64,000 nt of DNA from Pseudonocardia kujensis (GCF_021283305.1 NZ_JAJSOK010000011.1:62001-126000), one strand, 5' to 3'. Counted from the stretch's first letter, positions 1 through 7,911 are shown. Program-made: numbers and translations. Notes: generated by a model not told the origin, from the sequence alone.

Positions 1-1
1 C

Positions 2-832
2 CGGCGGAGGCCGCGTCTCGTCGTCGTGGACATCTCCGGCTACGGCGAGGGCGGACCGCTGGAGCACAAGCGGGCCTACGACCTGCTGGTGCAGGCCGAG
101 GGCGGCGTGTGCGCGATCACCGGGGAGCCGGGGGTCCCGGCCAAGCCCGGGGTGCCGGTCGCGGACGTCGGCACCGCCCTCTACGCCTTCGGCAGCATCG
201 TCACGGCCCTGTACGACCGCGAGCGGACGGGCCGCGGGACGGTCGTGTCCCTGGCGATGCTCGACGTCGTCGCCGAGATGATGGGCTTCGCGCTGAACCA
301 GGTCGTCCACGGCGCGCCGGCACCGCGCGCCGCCGGGATGGGCTCCCCGCTGATCGCTCCGTACGGGGCCTACCCGACGCGGGACGGGCACACGGTGGTG
401 CTCGGCACCACGAGCGACCGCGAGTTCCGCCGCCTCGCCGATCTGCTCGGGCGACCCGACCTGGCCGAGGACGAGCGCTACCGGCACAACGCCGACCGGA
501 TCCGGCACCGGTCGGAGCTCGACGCGGTCCTCGACGACTGGTGCCGCACGCGCGACCTCGCCGAGATCCAGACCATGGCCGACGCCGCCGGCATTGGGAA
601 CGCCCGGCTCAACGACGTCACCGACCTGGCGGCGCACCCGCAGCTGCACGAGCGCGGCCGGTGGCACGAGGTCACGACCCCCGGCGGCACCGCCCCCGCC
701 CTCCGCCCACCCCCCACGAGCGCGGACTGGGTGGTCCGCAGCGCGCGGGTCCCCGACCTGGGCGAGCACACCCGCGCCGTGCAGAAGGAGTTCGGGGCCC
801 GGATGGAGGAGACGAGCCACCGTGCACGGTGA
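2..832 (+). CDS. CaiB/BaiF family CoA-transferase, 5'-truncated by window edge
   Basis: Family III CoA-transferases move CoA between acyl-CoAs and free carboxylic acids in the cytoplasm. The reading frame is open from base 2, so the N-terminal domain lies outside the window. What remains begins with the family signature DISGYGEGGP and continues through the region after the catalytic loop (RTGRGTVVSLAMLD, IAPYGAYPTRDG) to the C-terminal domain. It resembles the branch that acts on C4-C5 dicarboxyl-CoAs, but the substrate cannot be read from sequence. Where most members have Asp in a V-D-x-A/S-M motif, this protein has Ser (VVSLAM). Its stop overlaps the next gene by 11 bases, and another CoA-transferase follows, so the three genes probably form one operon. 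Confidence 0.85.
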   Translation, partial: RRRPRLVVVDISGYGEGGPLEHKRAYDLLVQAEGGVCAITGEPGVPAKPGVPVADVGTALYAFGSIVTALYDRERTGRGTVVSLAMLDVVAEMMGFALNQVVHGAPAPRAAGMGSPLIAPYGAYPTRDGHTVVLGTTSDREFRRLADLLGRPDLAEDERYRHNADRIRHRSELDAVLDDWCRTRDLAEIQTMADAAGIGNARLNDVTDLAAHPQLHERGRWHEVTTPGGTAPALRPPPTSADWVVRSARVPDLGEHTRAVQKEFGARMEETSHRAR

Positions 833-1064
833 CGATCTGCGTACCGACGCGCCGGGGCGCCCGCCTGCGCTCGTGCTCGCCATGCTCGCCGAGATCTCCG
901 ACCAGAGCCGTCTCCCGGGTGAGCGGCGGCTGGCCGAGCTGTGGGGCGTCAGCCGCAACGAGGTCCGAGGTCTGCTCGCCCGCCTGCGGCACGCCGGTCT
1001 GGTGGAGACCCGTCGTCAGTCGGGAAGTTATCTGCTGGTCTGCCGTGGAGGGGCACGTGGGTGA
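822..1064 (+). CDS. Short GntR-type winged-helix regulator (80 aa)
   Basis: This is a DNA-binding winged helix with no ligand domain attached. The GTG start at 822 lies inside the end of the upstream CoA-transferase gene. Residues about 15-72 carry the GntR-like pattern RLPGERRLAELWGVSRNEV, then LLARLRHAGLVETRRQSGSY. GntR proteins normally add a 100-200 residue effector domain, which is absent here. The stop overlaps the start region of the following CoA-transferase gene, so it is translated with both enzymes and may autoregulate the operon. The DNA-binding fold is well supported; the regulatory target is inferred. Confidence 0.7.
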   Translation: MHGDDLRTDAPGRPPALVLAMLAEISDQSRLPGERRLAELWGVSRNEVRGLLARLRHAGLVETRRQSGSYLLVCRGGARG

Positions 1065-2142
1065 CGGGCAGGGTCCGTTGACGGGCCTGCAGGTCGTCGA
1101 GTTCGCCGGTCTCGGTCCCGGACCGTTCGCCGCCATGATGCTGGCCGACGCCGGGGCGGACGTCCTGCGGATCGAGCGTCCGGGCGGCTCGCCGGACGGT
1201 GGTGCGCTGCTGCGTGGACGGGACACCGTAGAGGTGGATCTGAAGTCGGCGGAGGGCCGCTCGCGGGCCTACCGCGCGGCCGAGGCCGCCGACGTCCTGA
1301 TCGAGGGGTACCGACCGGGTGTGATGGAGCGGCTCGGTCTGGGGCCGGAGGACCTGTGCACCGCGAACCCGCGGCTGGTCTACGGGCGCATGACCGGGTG
1401 GGGCCAGGACGGCCCGCGCAGCGCGCAGGCCGGGCACGACATCAACTACCTCTCGCTCACCGGCGCCCTGCGCTCGATCGCCCGTCGGGGCGAGGCCCCG
1501 GTCCCTCCGCTCAACATCGTCGCCGACTACGGCGCTGGCGGGATGCTGCTGTTGGCCGGCGTGCTGATGGCCCTGATGGAGCGGCACACCTCGGGCCGCG
1601 GCCAGGTCGTCGACGCCGCCATGGTCGACGGGGTCGGCCTGCTCATGACCGGGATCTGGAGTCGGCTCGCCCAGGGCCGGTGGCCGGGCCCTCCCGGAGA
1701 GAACGAACTGGACTCGGGCGCTCCCTTCTACGACGTCTACCGCACCGCCGACGACGAGTACATGGCGGTCGGGAGCATCGAGCCGCAGTTCTGGTCGCGG
1801 TTGCTGGAGGTCCTCGAACTCGACGCCGCGGTCGTGCCGGACCAATGGGACCGGCAGCGGTGGCCGGAGGCGAAGGCACTCCTGGCCACGGCGTTCGCCA
1901 CCGCCACCCGCGCCGAATGGACCCGACGGTTCGCCTCCGTCGACGCGTGCGTCACCCCGGTCCTCTCGCTGGAGGAGGCGCCTGCCGACGCGCATCTCGC
2001 AGCTCGCCGGACCCTCGTGACCGACGCTCACGGAGCCATCGAGCCGGCTCCGGCGCCCCGCTTCTCTCGGACCCCTCTCGGTAAGGCCTCCATATCACTT
2101 GAGTCGTCAGACGGAGATCGACCCGCACCTGGGGGTTTGTAG
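1057..2142 (+). CDS. CaiB/BaiF family CoA-transferase
   Basis: A complete family III CoA-transferase of 361 residues. Recognisable blocks are the N-terminal LTGLQVVEFAGLGPGPF, MLADAGADVLRIERPGG, the ADVLIEGYRPGVMERLGLG block, and the catalytic segment GRGQVVDAAMVDG, which keeps the Asp missing from the upstream paralogue. It resembles alpha-methylacyl-CoA racemase and related transferases more closely than the first gene does. I chose the GTG at 1057 because a GGAGGGG ribosome-binding site precedes it; GTG at 1045 is possible. It overlaps the GntR-type gene by a few bases. Two different CoA-transferases plus a small regulator suggest uptake and CoA activation of a specific carboxylic acid. 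The substrate is unknown. Confidence 0.88.
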   Translation: MGDGQGPLTGLQVVEFAGLGPGPFAAMMLADAGADVLRIERPGGSPDGGALLRGRDTVEVDLKSAEGRSRAYRAAEAADVLIEGYRPGVMERLGLGPEDLCTANPRLVYGRMTGWGQDGPRSAQAGHDINYLSLTGALRSIARRGEAPVPPLNIVADYGAGGMLLLAGVLMALMERHTSGRGQVVDAAMVDGVGLLMTGIWSRLAQGRWPGPPGENELDSGAPFYDVYRTADDEYMAVGSIEPQFWSRLLEVLELDAAVVPDQWDRQRWPEAKALLATAFATATRAEWTRRFASVDACVTPVLSLEEAPADAHLAARRTLVTDAHGAIEPAPAPRFSRTPLGKASISLESSDGDRPAPGGL

Positions 2143-2354
2143 GTTGCGGGCCCTGCCCCGGCCAAGCGCCTTTGCGTGGATGCTGGTCCTGGACGGTGAC
2201 GACGCCTACGTCGGTGCAAGGCGGTGCTCGCGACGCGGGCCAGCGGCCTCTGTAACAAGGACGAGTCCACAACGGTCGGGCTCGTCGAGGCCGTGGCGGT
2301 GGATGAGGGCGACCACCTCAAGCACCGCGGCGTCCTGGCCAACAGTGAGGATCG

Positions 2355-2377
2355 GTGAGTAGCTGACTCCTACTCAC
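2355..2377. repeat. 8-bp perfect hairpin
   Basis: GTGAGTAG (2355-2362) and CTACTCAC (2370-2377) pair perfectly around a 7-base loop. No T-run follows. It lies about 210 bases after the CoA-transferase operon and could be a terminator or a protein-binding palindrome. Confidence 0.4.
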
Positions 2378-2561
2378 TGGGCCGTGACGCAGCCACCGGC
2401 CCCCGAAGGACAATCTGGGCTGTGACCTGCGGCGCTACTCAGCGAGTCACCCAGCCACGATGAACAGCTGACTCCCTTTCAGGAGTTCGCGCCGGGTAAC
2501 GGTGACTAGCTCCAGGAAACGGGAGAACATCAGAGCGGTAACGCTGACCGGCGACGCTTGT

Positions 2562-2635
2562 GCACCGCCACGGACTTGAACCGTGAGCCCGCCGGAGGGG
2601 AGCCGAGTGTTCCACCACGGGCTCCGATGAGCGTC
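2562..2635 (-). other. Degenerate tRNA-like segment
   Basis: On the minus strand, 2569-2585 forms a perfect T-arm: a 5-bp stem CACGG/CCGTG around the loop TTCAAGT, matching the tRNA B-box. A 7-base loop CTCCCCT with a U33 equivalent and a CCC anticodon-like triplet sits at 2596-2602, flanked by only three good pairs. The D-arm is weak, and no 5' acceptor strand complements the 3' side. It is therefore not a functional tRNA. It may be a tRNA relic or a chance match. Confidence 0.25.
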
Positions 2636-3190
2636 CTGCTGGGGAGAAGGCCCCTAGCACGCTGACGATCGTGGCTGATGTTCAGCCGCAGATGTCGGTC
2701 ATGATAGCGCTGGACACTGCAACTTCAGGTGTCCGGACGAACGTCCGAGTGCCTACCCGGTTGACGCCAGAGCGGCATACATCCTGTCTCTCGGTCATGG
2801 CCTCGAATCCGACGCAGGAACCGGAGAGCCGAGCGGTCATCAAGCCGTCAGAGTCAGCGGCGTCCGCAGCGTGGAGGATCTCGTCGAGGGACCGCTCTTC
2901 CTGGTGTCTCGTGCGCGCTCATGGCGGACGGACGGCCGCAACGAGCCCTTGCCGCGCACGATCTGCGACTCGGTGCGCAGCGCGCCGCAAGATCGACTGC
3001 TTGCCACGGGCGCCGTGCCGCGCGCGGAGTTCCGCCTCGCTGCCCGGGCGGATTGGGGTCCGCCTCCGCCAGAGCATGCGTGTCTGGGGTCCGGCGACGG
3101 CGTCGCTGTGTGAACCCTGGGCAACGGACCGTGGGATCTGGCGTGCCTCGGACCGGCCTCAGCCGGGCTGTTCTCCCAGGTAGGCCGCTT

Positions 3191-3282
3191 ACTCCGCCCG
3201 GTCTCACGGTCAATGGTGCTTCGCATCGGCTGGCGCCGACGGCCTCCGGCCGCCATTGACCGCGAGCCTCGCCGGGCGGAGT
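3191..3282. repeat. Long imperfect inverted repeat
   Basis: The outer arms ACTCCGCCCGG (3191-3201) and CCGGGCGGAGT (3272-3282) are perfectly complementary. So are the inner arms CGGTCAATGG (3207-3216) and CCATTGACCG (3253-3262). The centre is a GC-rich 36-base loop that can fold further. The structure lies about 110 bases before the Rv3235-family gene. It is larger than an ordinary terminator and has no T-run. Confidence 0.65.
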
Positions 3283-3391
3283 CGGGCGCGGACGGCAGGG
3301 GCGGGCGCTTCGCACCGCGCCCCGCTACCGGCCCACCGGCTACTGCCAAGGCCTCGGGTCGGTTCCGTTCCGGACCAGAGGAGCCGCCGCC

Positions 3392-3892
3392 ATGTCGTCC
3401 CCGACCCGCAACCACGAGGAGAACCGCAACGCGACTACTCATGACGGACCGACGTTCGGGCGGGTCGACATGGAGTCGCCGGTCCCGCGGCCGTGCCCGA
3501 CCTGCGGACACGTCGCAGCGGAGGCGGCCCCGGCGCCCGTCGTCGCGCCCGCTCCACCGATTCAGGACCTGGTCCCGAGCGCCGACGCGGTCCGGACGGC
3601 CTTCTGGACGCTGGTCCTGCTGATGGAGGTGCTCGACGGCCGCCGCGCGTGGCGGCAGGTTGCGCACCTCGCGGTGCCAGGTGTCGGGCGCTACCTGCGG
3701 GCGGCACCCGTGGATCCATGTCTGGGAACGGGAGCGGCGAAGGTCGTCAGCTTCCACCCGTCGCAGCCGCACCGGTGCCGGATCGAGACGGCGAGCTCGC
3801 TTCAGGTGCGGGGTCGACGTCGGGCGCTCGCGGCGACGTTCCAGATCACCGGCAGGGAAGAGTGGATCTGCACGATGGTCCGGATCCTGTGA
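3392..3892 (+). CDS. Rv3235-family protein
   Basis: A small actinobacterial protein (166 aa) of the Rv3235 family, whose molecular function is not known. The conserved core starts near residue 65 (AVRTAFWTLVLLMEVLDGRR) and ends with the typical pattern of a basic stretch, ALAATFQ and a Trp-Cys-containing tail (EEWICTMVRIL). The N-terminus holds a single CPTC motif and a Pro/Ala-rich linker. The ATG at 3392 has GAGGAG upstream. In many actinobacteria the family sits near secA, and this copy is not in that context. It could belong to the chromosome or to the mobile element. Confidence 0.7.
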   Translation: MSSPTRNHEENRNATTHDGPTFGRVDMESPVPRPCPTCGHVAAEAAPAPVVAPAPPIQDLVPSADAVRTAFWTLVLLMEVLDGRRAWRQVAHLAVPGVGRYLRAAPVDPCLGTGAAKVVSFHPSQPHRCRIETASSLQVRGRRRALAATFQITGREEWICTMVRIL

Positions 3893-3945
3893 GCGGCGGC
3901 CCCGGCGAGGACACGACACCTCGCCGGGCCACTCCGGCGGGCGAC

Positions 3946-4320
3946 TCAGCCCGCGAGGTGCCGGTGGACGGGCGGGAAGATCTGCTCGACAGGGATCAGA
4001 GCGGAGAGAGCATCGACTCGAACCCATCGCACCTCGGCCATCGCCGGATCGCTCGCTGTGGGCGTCGAAGCTGTAGCGATCGCAGCGAAGTAGATCATCG
4101 AGGCGCCAGTCATCGGATGGACGCGCCGGCCCAGCTCATTCCCGACGGTGACCTCGACGCCGGTCTCCTCCAGGACCTCGCGACGTGCGGCTTCCGACGG
4201 CGTCTCGCCGGCTTCGACCTTGCCTCCAGGGAAGACCCAGGGCGGCACCCCGTCACGTCGTCGCACGACCAGCACGCCGCGAGGACCGGTGACGACAGCG
4301 ACCACGGCGAAGTCAGGCAC
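3946..4320 (-). CDS. Nudix hydrolase
   Basis: Nudix enzymes hydrolyse nucleoside diphosphates linked to another moiety. The complete Nudix box lies at about residues 32-54: GGKVEAGETPSEAARREVLE followed directly by ETGVEV, fitting Gx5Ex7REUxEExGU with all catalytic glutamates. The protein is 124 residues, normal for a single-domain MutT-like enzyme. The start is a GTG at 4320. It is divergent from the XRE regulator gene. In actinomycete integrative elements such as pSAM2, Nudix proteins take part in controlling transfer, which suggests this gene belongs to the element. The substrate is unknown. Confidence 0.85.
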   Translation of the reverse strand: MPDFAVVAVVTGPRGVLVVRRRDGVPPWVFPGGKVEAGETPSEAARREVLEETGVEVTVGNELGRRVHPMTGASMIYFAAIATASTPTASDPAMAEVRWVRVDALSALIPVEQIFPPVHRHLAG

Positions 4321-4442
4321 GCTCTCAGCTTCCGGTAGCTCGGTCGCGGTTGGGGCATCTTTGGTCGAAGCGCCGCGAAGTCGCCGCCCTCAGTGCGATC
4401 ATGATCGCCAGGACGCCGAGATCACGAGCGTGCGGGGGCCGG

Positions 4443-5918
4443 ATGCAAGCAGGGGCGGATCGTGGAGAAGCATGGCTCCACGTGGCCGAGACCGTGGCAG
4501 CTGCGCCTCCCGACGGCTCCGACGTCGGGGAGATCATCCGCTGGTACCGGCAGCGCGAGGGGCTGACCCAGCAGGACGCGGCGAAGCTCTTGAACACGAC
4601 GCAGTCGAGGCTGTCGAAGCTGGAGAAGGGGTCGCAGGCGCTTCGCGATGTCGTCGAGCTCCGCCACATCGCGTCGAAGCTTGGCATCCCCCCGGAGCGG
4701 CTCGGGGTGCTGCCGGACAACTCCCGCGATGCGATGCCTAGGGTGGGCGCGGTCAGCGAGGAACCCGGGCCTGTGCGGACGAGCCAGGAGCGGTGGTGCG
4801 AGGTCCGTCATGAGCTCAACGGCAACCGTGCGCTGCTGGGTGATCTCGCATCTGAGCTGTACCCACAGGAGCAACGCGTCGCTGGGACGACGGTGCTTGC
4901 GGGGCCCGGCTGGGTGCCGGATCAGCCGGTGGATCTCGCCGACGTCGCGATGACCTGGCTGGCTGAGTCTCCGACCCCGATCATCACGGGCAAGGTCGAC
5001 GAGGCGGCAGCCGTGCGGTCGCTGCGCGCCACGGGCGAGCCCTACGACCGGTACTCGCGCGCGCTGCGCGATCTCGCGCGGCCGAAACTGCTCGACAACA
5101 GAGCGAGCTATCGGCTGCTCTCCGCTGACTGGTCTGGCGGGCGCGGACGGTTCGGCTTCAACTACACCAGCTACTTCGACGTCCTGGACGTCTGCGAGGC
5201 CGTCGGACACGAGTTCGCCGACGCGTGGCAGCAGCGCGGGCGCAAGCGGCCGAGCCCGGCAGATCTTCCGCTGCGGCGCCTGATCGAGGATCCCTTCGAC
5301 CTGGTGGCGCGGCCGATGCTGCCGAGCATCAACACGCTGACGATCCGGCGGGACCCGATCGACGGGCACCGAATGTACCTGCATCAGCGCAACGCGGGCG
5401 CGGTCGCGGCGGCTGGTGGGATGTTCCACGTCGTCCCGGCGGGCGCGTTCCAGCCTGCTGCGCTCGCGCCGGCCCACCAGGCCAACGACTTCTCGTTCTG
5501 GCGCAACATCCAGCGCGAGTACTCGGAAGAGTTTCTCGGCAACGCCGAGCACGACGGAAACAGCGTCGACCCCATCGACTACCTGGGCGAGGAGCCCTTC
5601 GCGTCTTTCGAGCGGGCTCGCCTGGCCGGCGACTTCCGGGTGTCAGCCTTGGCGCTGGTGCTGGAGCCGCTGACGTTGTGGGTCGAGTTGCTCACCGTCG
5701 CGGTGATCGAGGCGCCGGTGTTCGACGAGCTGTTCCGCGACATGGTCTCGGTGAACGAGGAGGGAGCCGCGGTCAGTACGGACGCGGACAAGCCCGCAGT
5801 CGGGATCCCTTTCACCTCCGAGGCTCGCGAGCGGCTGCGGGACGAGCCCCTTTCGCCGATCGCGCGCGCGTGTATCGAGCTGGCATGGCAGCACCGGCAG
5901 GAACTCCTCGGTCGGTGA
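4443..5918 (+). CDS. XRE-type regulator with Nudix-like C-terminal region
   Basis: The N-terminus carries a clear XRE helix-turn-helix (IIRWYRQREGLTQQDAAKLL, then TTQSRLSKLEKGSQ). The long C-terminal part has a Nudix-like arrangement: MFHVVPAGAFQP, then FWRNIQREYSEEFLG about 40 residues later, recalling the REUxEExG part of a Nudix box without the full spacing. It may therefore sense a nucleotide-type ligand; this is inference. The ATG at 4443 gives 491 residues, and the frame is open to an ATG at 4350. It is divergent from a Nudix hydrolase gene and followed by an epimerase-like gene. Similar large XRE proteins occur on actinomycete elements. Confidence 0.65.
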   Translation: MQAGADRGEAWLHVAETVAAAPPDGSDVGEIIRWYRQREGLTQQDAAKLLNTTQSRLSKLEKGSQALRDVVELRHIASKLGIPPERLGVLPDNSRDAMPRVGAVSEEPGPVRTSQERWCEVRHELNGNRALLGDLASELYPQEQRVAGTTVLAGPGWVPDQPVDLADVAMTWLAESPTPIITGKVDEAAAVRSLRATGEPYDRYSRALRDLARPKLLDNRASYRLLSADWSGGRGRFGFNYTSYFDVLDVCEAVGHEFADAWQQRGRKRPSPADLPLRRLIEDPFDLVARPMLPSINTLTIRRDPIDGHRMYLHQRNAGAVAAAGGMFHVVPAGAFQPAALAPAHQANDFSFWRNIQREYSEEFLGNAEHDGNSVDPIDYLGEEPFASFERARLAGDFRVSALALVLEPLTLWVELLTVAVIEAPVFDELFRDMVSVNEEGAAVSTDADKPAVGIPFTSEARERLRDEPLSPIARACIELAWQHRQELLGR

Positions 5919-6031
5919 GGTCAGCCTCCCAGGTGTCTGAGGCCTGGCCGTCTGCCTCCAGGACCAGCGGGGAGGGTTGGCGAAGGGGCAGGGCGAAGAA
6001 GGCGGCTGGCCGGGCATAGCCTGATCAGCTG

Positions 6032-6973
6032 ATGAAGGTCATAGTCACCGGTGCGACCGGTTTCGTCGGCTACGCGCTCGCCGCCGCTCTCGTGGGGGCA
6101 GGCCATGAGGTGGCGGCGCTGACGAGGTCAAAGCGCGAGCTGCCGACCAACGTTCGCCGGGTCGAAGCCGAGCTCCTCGACGCTCCGACGGTTGCTGCGG
6201 CCATGAAGGCTGAGCGGCCTGACGCCGTGTGTCACCTCGCGGCGCTAGTGCGGGTTCGTGACTCGCGCGCGGATCCCGTCGGCTACTGGCAGACGAACGT
6301 CGGTGGGACCCTCGCGCTGCTCGGAGCCCTTGCCGCTCAGGACGGGCCCGCTCGACTGGTGGCGGCGTCTACCTGCGCCGTGTACGGGGAGGACGTGCCG
6401 CAGCCGATCAGCGAGGCGCAGATCCCGCAGCCGACAAATCCGTATGGCAGCACGAAGCTCGCTGCGGACCGGGCGATCGCCGATGTTGCTGCGACGGGCG
6501 CCATCGGGGCCGTGAGCCTCCGGGCCTTCAACATCGCTGGTGGTATTGGCAATCACGCAGACCCCGACACGAGCCGGCTTATTCCGAAGATCATCGCTGT
6601 GGCGCGCGGTGAGGCGCCCGAGCTGACGGTGAACGGCGATGGGTCGGCTGTCCGGGACTACCTTCACGTCGCCGACATGGTGGATGCCTTCGTTCGCGCC
6701 CTGGACGCGTGCGAGCCCGGCACGTGGAAGGCCTACAACGTCGGCAGCGGGAACCGCTCGACTATCGCCGACGTGATCGCGGCGGTGGAGGAGGTCATCG
6801 GGCGGCCGCTGCCCGTCCGGCACAACCCACCCGCAGACGAGCCGAAGGTGCTGCTCGCAGATCCTTCACGGATCGAGAAGGATCTCGGCTGGCGGCCCGA
6901 GAGGTCGGATCTTCGTCAGATCGTCCGAGACGCCTACAACGCTGTGACCAGCAGAGATTCCGTCAGCGAATAG
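6032..6973 (+). CDS. NAD-dependent epimerase/dehydratase (extended SDR)
   Basis: An extended short-chain dehydrogenase of 313 residues, likely acting on a nucleotide sugar in the cytosol. The N-terminal Rossmann motif is VTGATGFVGYAL (GxxGxxG). The catalytic YxxxK appears as YGSTK, with Ser/Thr at the preceding catalytic position (AASTCAVYGED). The layout is that of UDP-glucose 4-epimerase relatives, with DYLHVADMVDAF and YNVGSGNRSTIADV in the C-terminal half. The substrate is not determined. No strong ribosome-binding site precedes the ATG. It follows the XRE/Nudix-like gene on the same strand and lies before the repressor region, so it is probably element-borne. What a sugar epimerase does there is unclear. 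Confidence 0.8.
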   Translation: MKVIVTGATGFVGYALAAALVGAGHEVAALTRSKRELPTNVRRVEAELLDAPTVAAAMKAERPDAVCHLAALVRVRDSRADPVGYWQTNVGGTLALLGALAAQDGPARLVAASTCAVYGEDVPQPISEAQIPQPTNPYGSTKLAADRAIADVAATGAIGAVSLRAFNIAGGIGNHADPDTSRLIPKIIAVARGEAPELTVNGDGSAVRDYLHVADMVDAFVRALDACEPGTWKAYNVGSGNRSTIADVIAAVEEVIGRPLPVRHNPPADEPKVLLADPSRIEKDLGWRPERSDLRQIVRDAYNAVTSRDSVSE

Positions 6974-7047
6974 TCGCGAGTGGAATACGCGGCTTCCGAC
7001 TCGCGACTCCCTCTTGCGGCGCCCTGATCTGCGGTTCTCTGTGGTGC

Positions 7048-7218
7048 ATGACAGAGATCGCAGAGTTTCAGCAGCGGGTGGCGGTGCTGCGGAGCCAGCT
7101 CGACGAGATCGCCGAGTCGATCGCGGAGCTGCGGGCTATTCGCCTTCGTCGGCTTGCTGCTGCTCGAGCCGGTCGAGCCGGGCGCGAAGCGAGGCAACCT
7201 CCTCCTCGAGCCCCTTGA
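7048..7218 (+). CDS. Possible small coiled-coil protein (56 aa)
   Basis: The ATG at 7048 opens a 56-codon frame whose first 40 residues form a strongly amphipathic helix rich in Glu, Leu and Arg (FQQRVAVLRSQLDEIAESIA). The last 28 codons run antisense over the 3' end of the XRE repressor gene and are Arg/Pro-rich. No homologue is recognised. It may be real but could be a chance frame. Confidence 0.35.
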   Translation: MTEIAEFQQRVAVLRSQLDEIAESIAELRAIRLRRLAAARAGRAGREARQPPPRAP

Positions 7219-7504
7219 GGGCCTTCAGGACCGGATCCGATGCTTCGTCCGCGTGAACGGATGCCGTCTCGCCGCGGAGGACCTGCTCCAGGTAGGCCGC
7301 GGGCCAGCCGAGCGCCTCGGAGATCGCCGCGAGCGTCTGAGGGCGGCGACGACGGGGGTTCAGGTTGTGCTGGAGCTCCCTCAGCGTGGTGAGCGAGACC
7401 TTGGCGCTCGACGCGACCTCCATCTGCGTCATGCGCGTCTCGGCGAGGCGTGAGCCGATCGCGGTCGCCACCGCGGACCAGTCCTCACGTTCGCTTTCCA
7501 CCAC
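7136..7504 (-). CDS. XRE-family repressor with C-terminal coiled coil
   Basis: A helix-turn-helix protein of about 122 residues. Its HTH is RLAETRMTQMEVASSAKVSL with TTLRELQHN following, then the cap PQTLAAISEALGWP. The last 35 residues (LKGLEEEVASLRARLDRLEQ) are a leucine-heptad coiled coil suited to dimerisation. I chose GTG 7504, or GTG 7501, because a longer frame from 7594 would read through both palindromic operator candidates. It is divergent from the excisionase-like gene that starts the transfer operon, so it is the likely repressor of excision and transfer. That role is inferred from position. Confidence 0.75.
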   Translation of the reverse strand: MVESEREDWSAVATAIGSRLAETRMTQMEVASSAKVSLTTLRELQHNLNPRRRRPQTLAAISEALGWPAAYLEQVLRGETASVHADEASDPVLKALKGLEEEVASLRARLDRLEQQQADEGE

Positions 7505-7537
7505 GCGCGAAGGGTAGGGCACGCCGATCTCGCTGGT

Positions 7538-7591
7538 ACCGATCGGTGCCGGTGTTGCCCACAAGTCTGTCCAGTAGGCGTCAATATTGAC
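7538..7591. promoter_or_regulatory. Divergent control region with two palindromes
   Basis: Between the XRE repressor and the excisionase-like gene lie two perfect palindromes: ACCGATCGGT (7538-7547, extending imperfectly to 16 bases) and GTCAATATTGAC (7580-7591). A -10-like TAGTGT at 7604-7609 places the second palindrome over the -35 position of the rightward promoter. That is where a repressor would block transcription of the transfer operon. The adjacent XRE protein is the natural candidate to bind. Confidence 0.55.
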
Positions 7592-7632
7592 CACAACTGA
7601 TGCTAGTGTCGAGCAGTCGAGGGGAGCTGATC

Positions 7633-7911
7633 ATGAGGGAATGCATCGAGGTGCCGGAGCGGTCCGGCTTGCTGATGACCGTCGAGGAGGTCGCCGTCCT
7701 GTGGTTCGGCGCAGTGGGGGAGCACGGCTCCGCCAGTGCGAACTGCCAGAAGATCCGCCGGCTGATCCCGGAGCATCTGCCGGCTCGGCGGATTGGGAAC
7801 CGCTGGTACGTCAGCCGGGCCGCTGCCGAGGCGTGGGCCGCCGGGGGCGACGACGCGCTCGTGATGGCGCACCCGGACACCCGGGCCGCCCGGAGTGGGG
7901 AGCTCGCGTGA
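7633..7911 (+). CDS. Excisionase-like/MerR-type small DNA-binding protein
   Basis: A 92-residue protein with the winged-helix pattern of excisionases and helix-turn-helix domain 17 proteins: LLMTVEEVAVLWFG, C..IRRLIPEHLPARRIG and RWYVSRAAAEAW. Such proteins bind att-site DNA and bias integrase towards excision, and some also act as regulators. The ATG at 7633 has GGGGAG six bases upstream. It is the first gene of a long overlapping operon and shares TGATG with the next gene. It lies about 17 kb from the integrase in the linear map, which is compatible with an excisionase acting in trans. Confidence 0.65.
   Translation: MRECIEVPERSGLLMTVEEVAVLWFGAVGEHGSASANCQKIRRLIPEHLPARRIGNRWYVSRAAAEAWAAGGDDALVMAHPDTRAARSGELA

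Larger units (their letters stand above)
2143..3391. other. 1.25 kb without a convincing gene
   Basis: Reading frames here are short and show no family signatures on either strand. The frame at about 2208-2356 (+) has a plausible amino-acid composition and could be a decayed gene end, but I cannot name it. The stretch also holds a small hairpin, a tRNA-like segment and a long imperfect palindrome, listed separately. It separates the CoA-transferase operon from the Rv3235-family gene and may include the unlocated left border of the integrated element. Confidence 0.5.

Noticed and set aside
2671-3183. 170-codon plus-strand frame in the gene-poor region
   Set aside because: Ser/Arg-rich composition, no ribosome-binding site and no family pattern.
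6990-7030. Similarity of the sequence after the epimerase gene to the tRNA-Lys end, considered as attL
   Set aside because: The match is short, inverted relative to attR, and interrupted; an att repeat must be direct.
7505-7594. N-terminal extension of the XRE repressor from 7594
   Set aside because: It would cover both palindromes and leave almost no divergent promoter; the added residues do not belong to the HTH family.
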